Shown here in pieces: positions 5,787 to 5,831 of a stretch of 5,831 nucleotides of DNA; position 1 is the first letter of the stretch; every line of letters starts with the position of its first letter. This stretch comes from an uncultured Myxococcales bacterium. GTDB taxonomy: Bacteria; Myxococcota_A; Bradymonadia; Bradymonadales; Bradymonadaceae. The notes below the pieces were generated by a model. It was not told the DNA's origin and made no database searches. It saw only the letters and a program-made list of their open reading frames with translations. The stretch is from the NCBI GenBank assembly GCA_913058025.1, contig CAJXPN010000325.1:1-5831 (forward strand), written 5' to 3'. Position numbers and translations under genes: made by a program.

Positions 5787-5831
5787 CTGTCTCTTATACA
5801 CATCTGACGCTGCCGACGATCTACTCTGTGT
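5787..5831 (-). other. Nextera/Tn5 adapter (read 1 side) with i5 index and P5 start, not genomic
   Basis: Bases 5787-5805 are the reverse complement of the Tn5 mosaic end. Bases 5806-5819 (GACGCTGCCGACGA) are the reverse complement of the Nextera read 1 primer. The next eight bases, TCTACTCT (5820-5827), are the reverse complement of AGAGTAGA, which I recall as the Nextera i5 index 504. GTGT at 5828-5831 is the expected start of the P5 complement. On the minus strand the adapter again yields a false MCIRDR start. Confidence 0.98.

Noticed and set aside
4700..5803. 367-residue antisense open frame over copy 4
   Set aside because: It starts in the right-hand adapter, mirrors a well-supported gene with domain motifs, and is His/Arg/Leu-rich as expected for the complement of GC-rich coding DNA.
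1..5831. Transposon or mobile element suggested by Tn5 mosaic ends in inverted orientation
   Set aside because: The flanking primer sequences and index show these are library adapters. There is no transposase gene or target duplication.

Overview
The native DNA here is one high-GC bacterial segment of about 5.76 kb. Every supported gene lies on the + strand. G/C-ending codons dominate, and long antisense open frames arise as a by-product of that composition. Dense SurA/PpiC-type lipoproteins in high-GC DNA fit a Gram-negative lineage such as Myxococcota or another deltaproteobacterium-like group. That placement is inferred from style only; no marker gene is present.

Both ends are not genomic. 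Bases 1-28 are the Nextera/Tn5 'read 2' adapter, and 5787-5831 are the reverse complement of the 'read 1' adapter, followed by an 8-base i5 index and the start of the P5 sequence. Any open frame beginning MCIRDR or MYKRQ at either end is adapter translation.

Layout: (1) 29-1991, an M3-family oligopeptidase A (PrlC/OpdA) whose N-terminus is cut off by the adapter junction. (2) 2009-2045, a perfect 14-bp GC-rich hairpin that probably ends the prlC transcript. (3) 2078-5779, four tandem, diverged paralogues of a lipoprotein family. Each has a lipoprotein signal peptide, a Cys pair at the start of a SurA-N-like domain, and a C-x4-C pair at its end. Copies 2 and 4 (2939-3952, 4718-5779) continue into a complete parvulin (PpiC) prolyl-isomerase domain. 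Copies 1 and 3 (2078-2831, 3996-4649) have lost that domain but keep a C-terminal tail related to copy 2. Copy 1 also has a frameshift at a (GC)5 run.

Working model (inference): the array encodes outer-membrane-anchored, disulfide-stabilised periplasmic folding factors. Isomerase-competent members alternate with chaperone-only members made of the SurA-N-like core and tail. In E. coli SurA the parvulin domains are largely dispensable for chaperone activity, so loss of the domain need not mean loss of function. Spacings of 107, 43 and 67 bp allow co-transcription. No tRNA, rRNA, CRISPR, integrase or transposase gene is seen, and no gene-free stretch exceeds about 110 bp.
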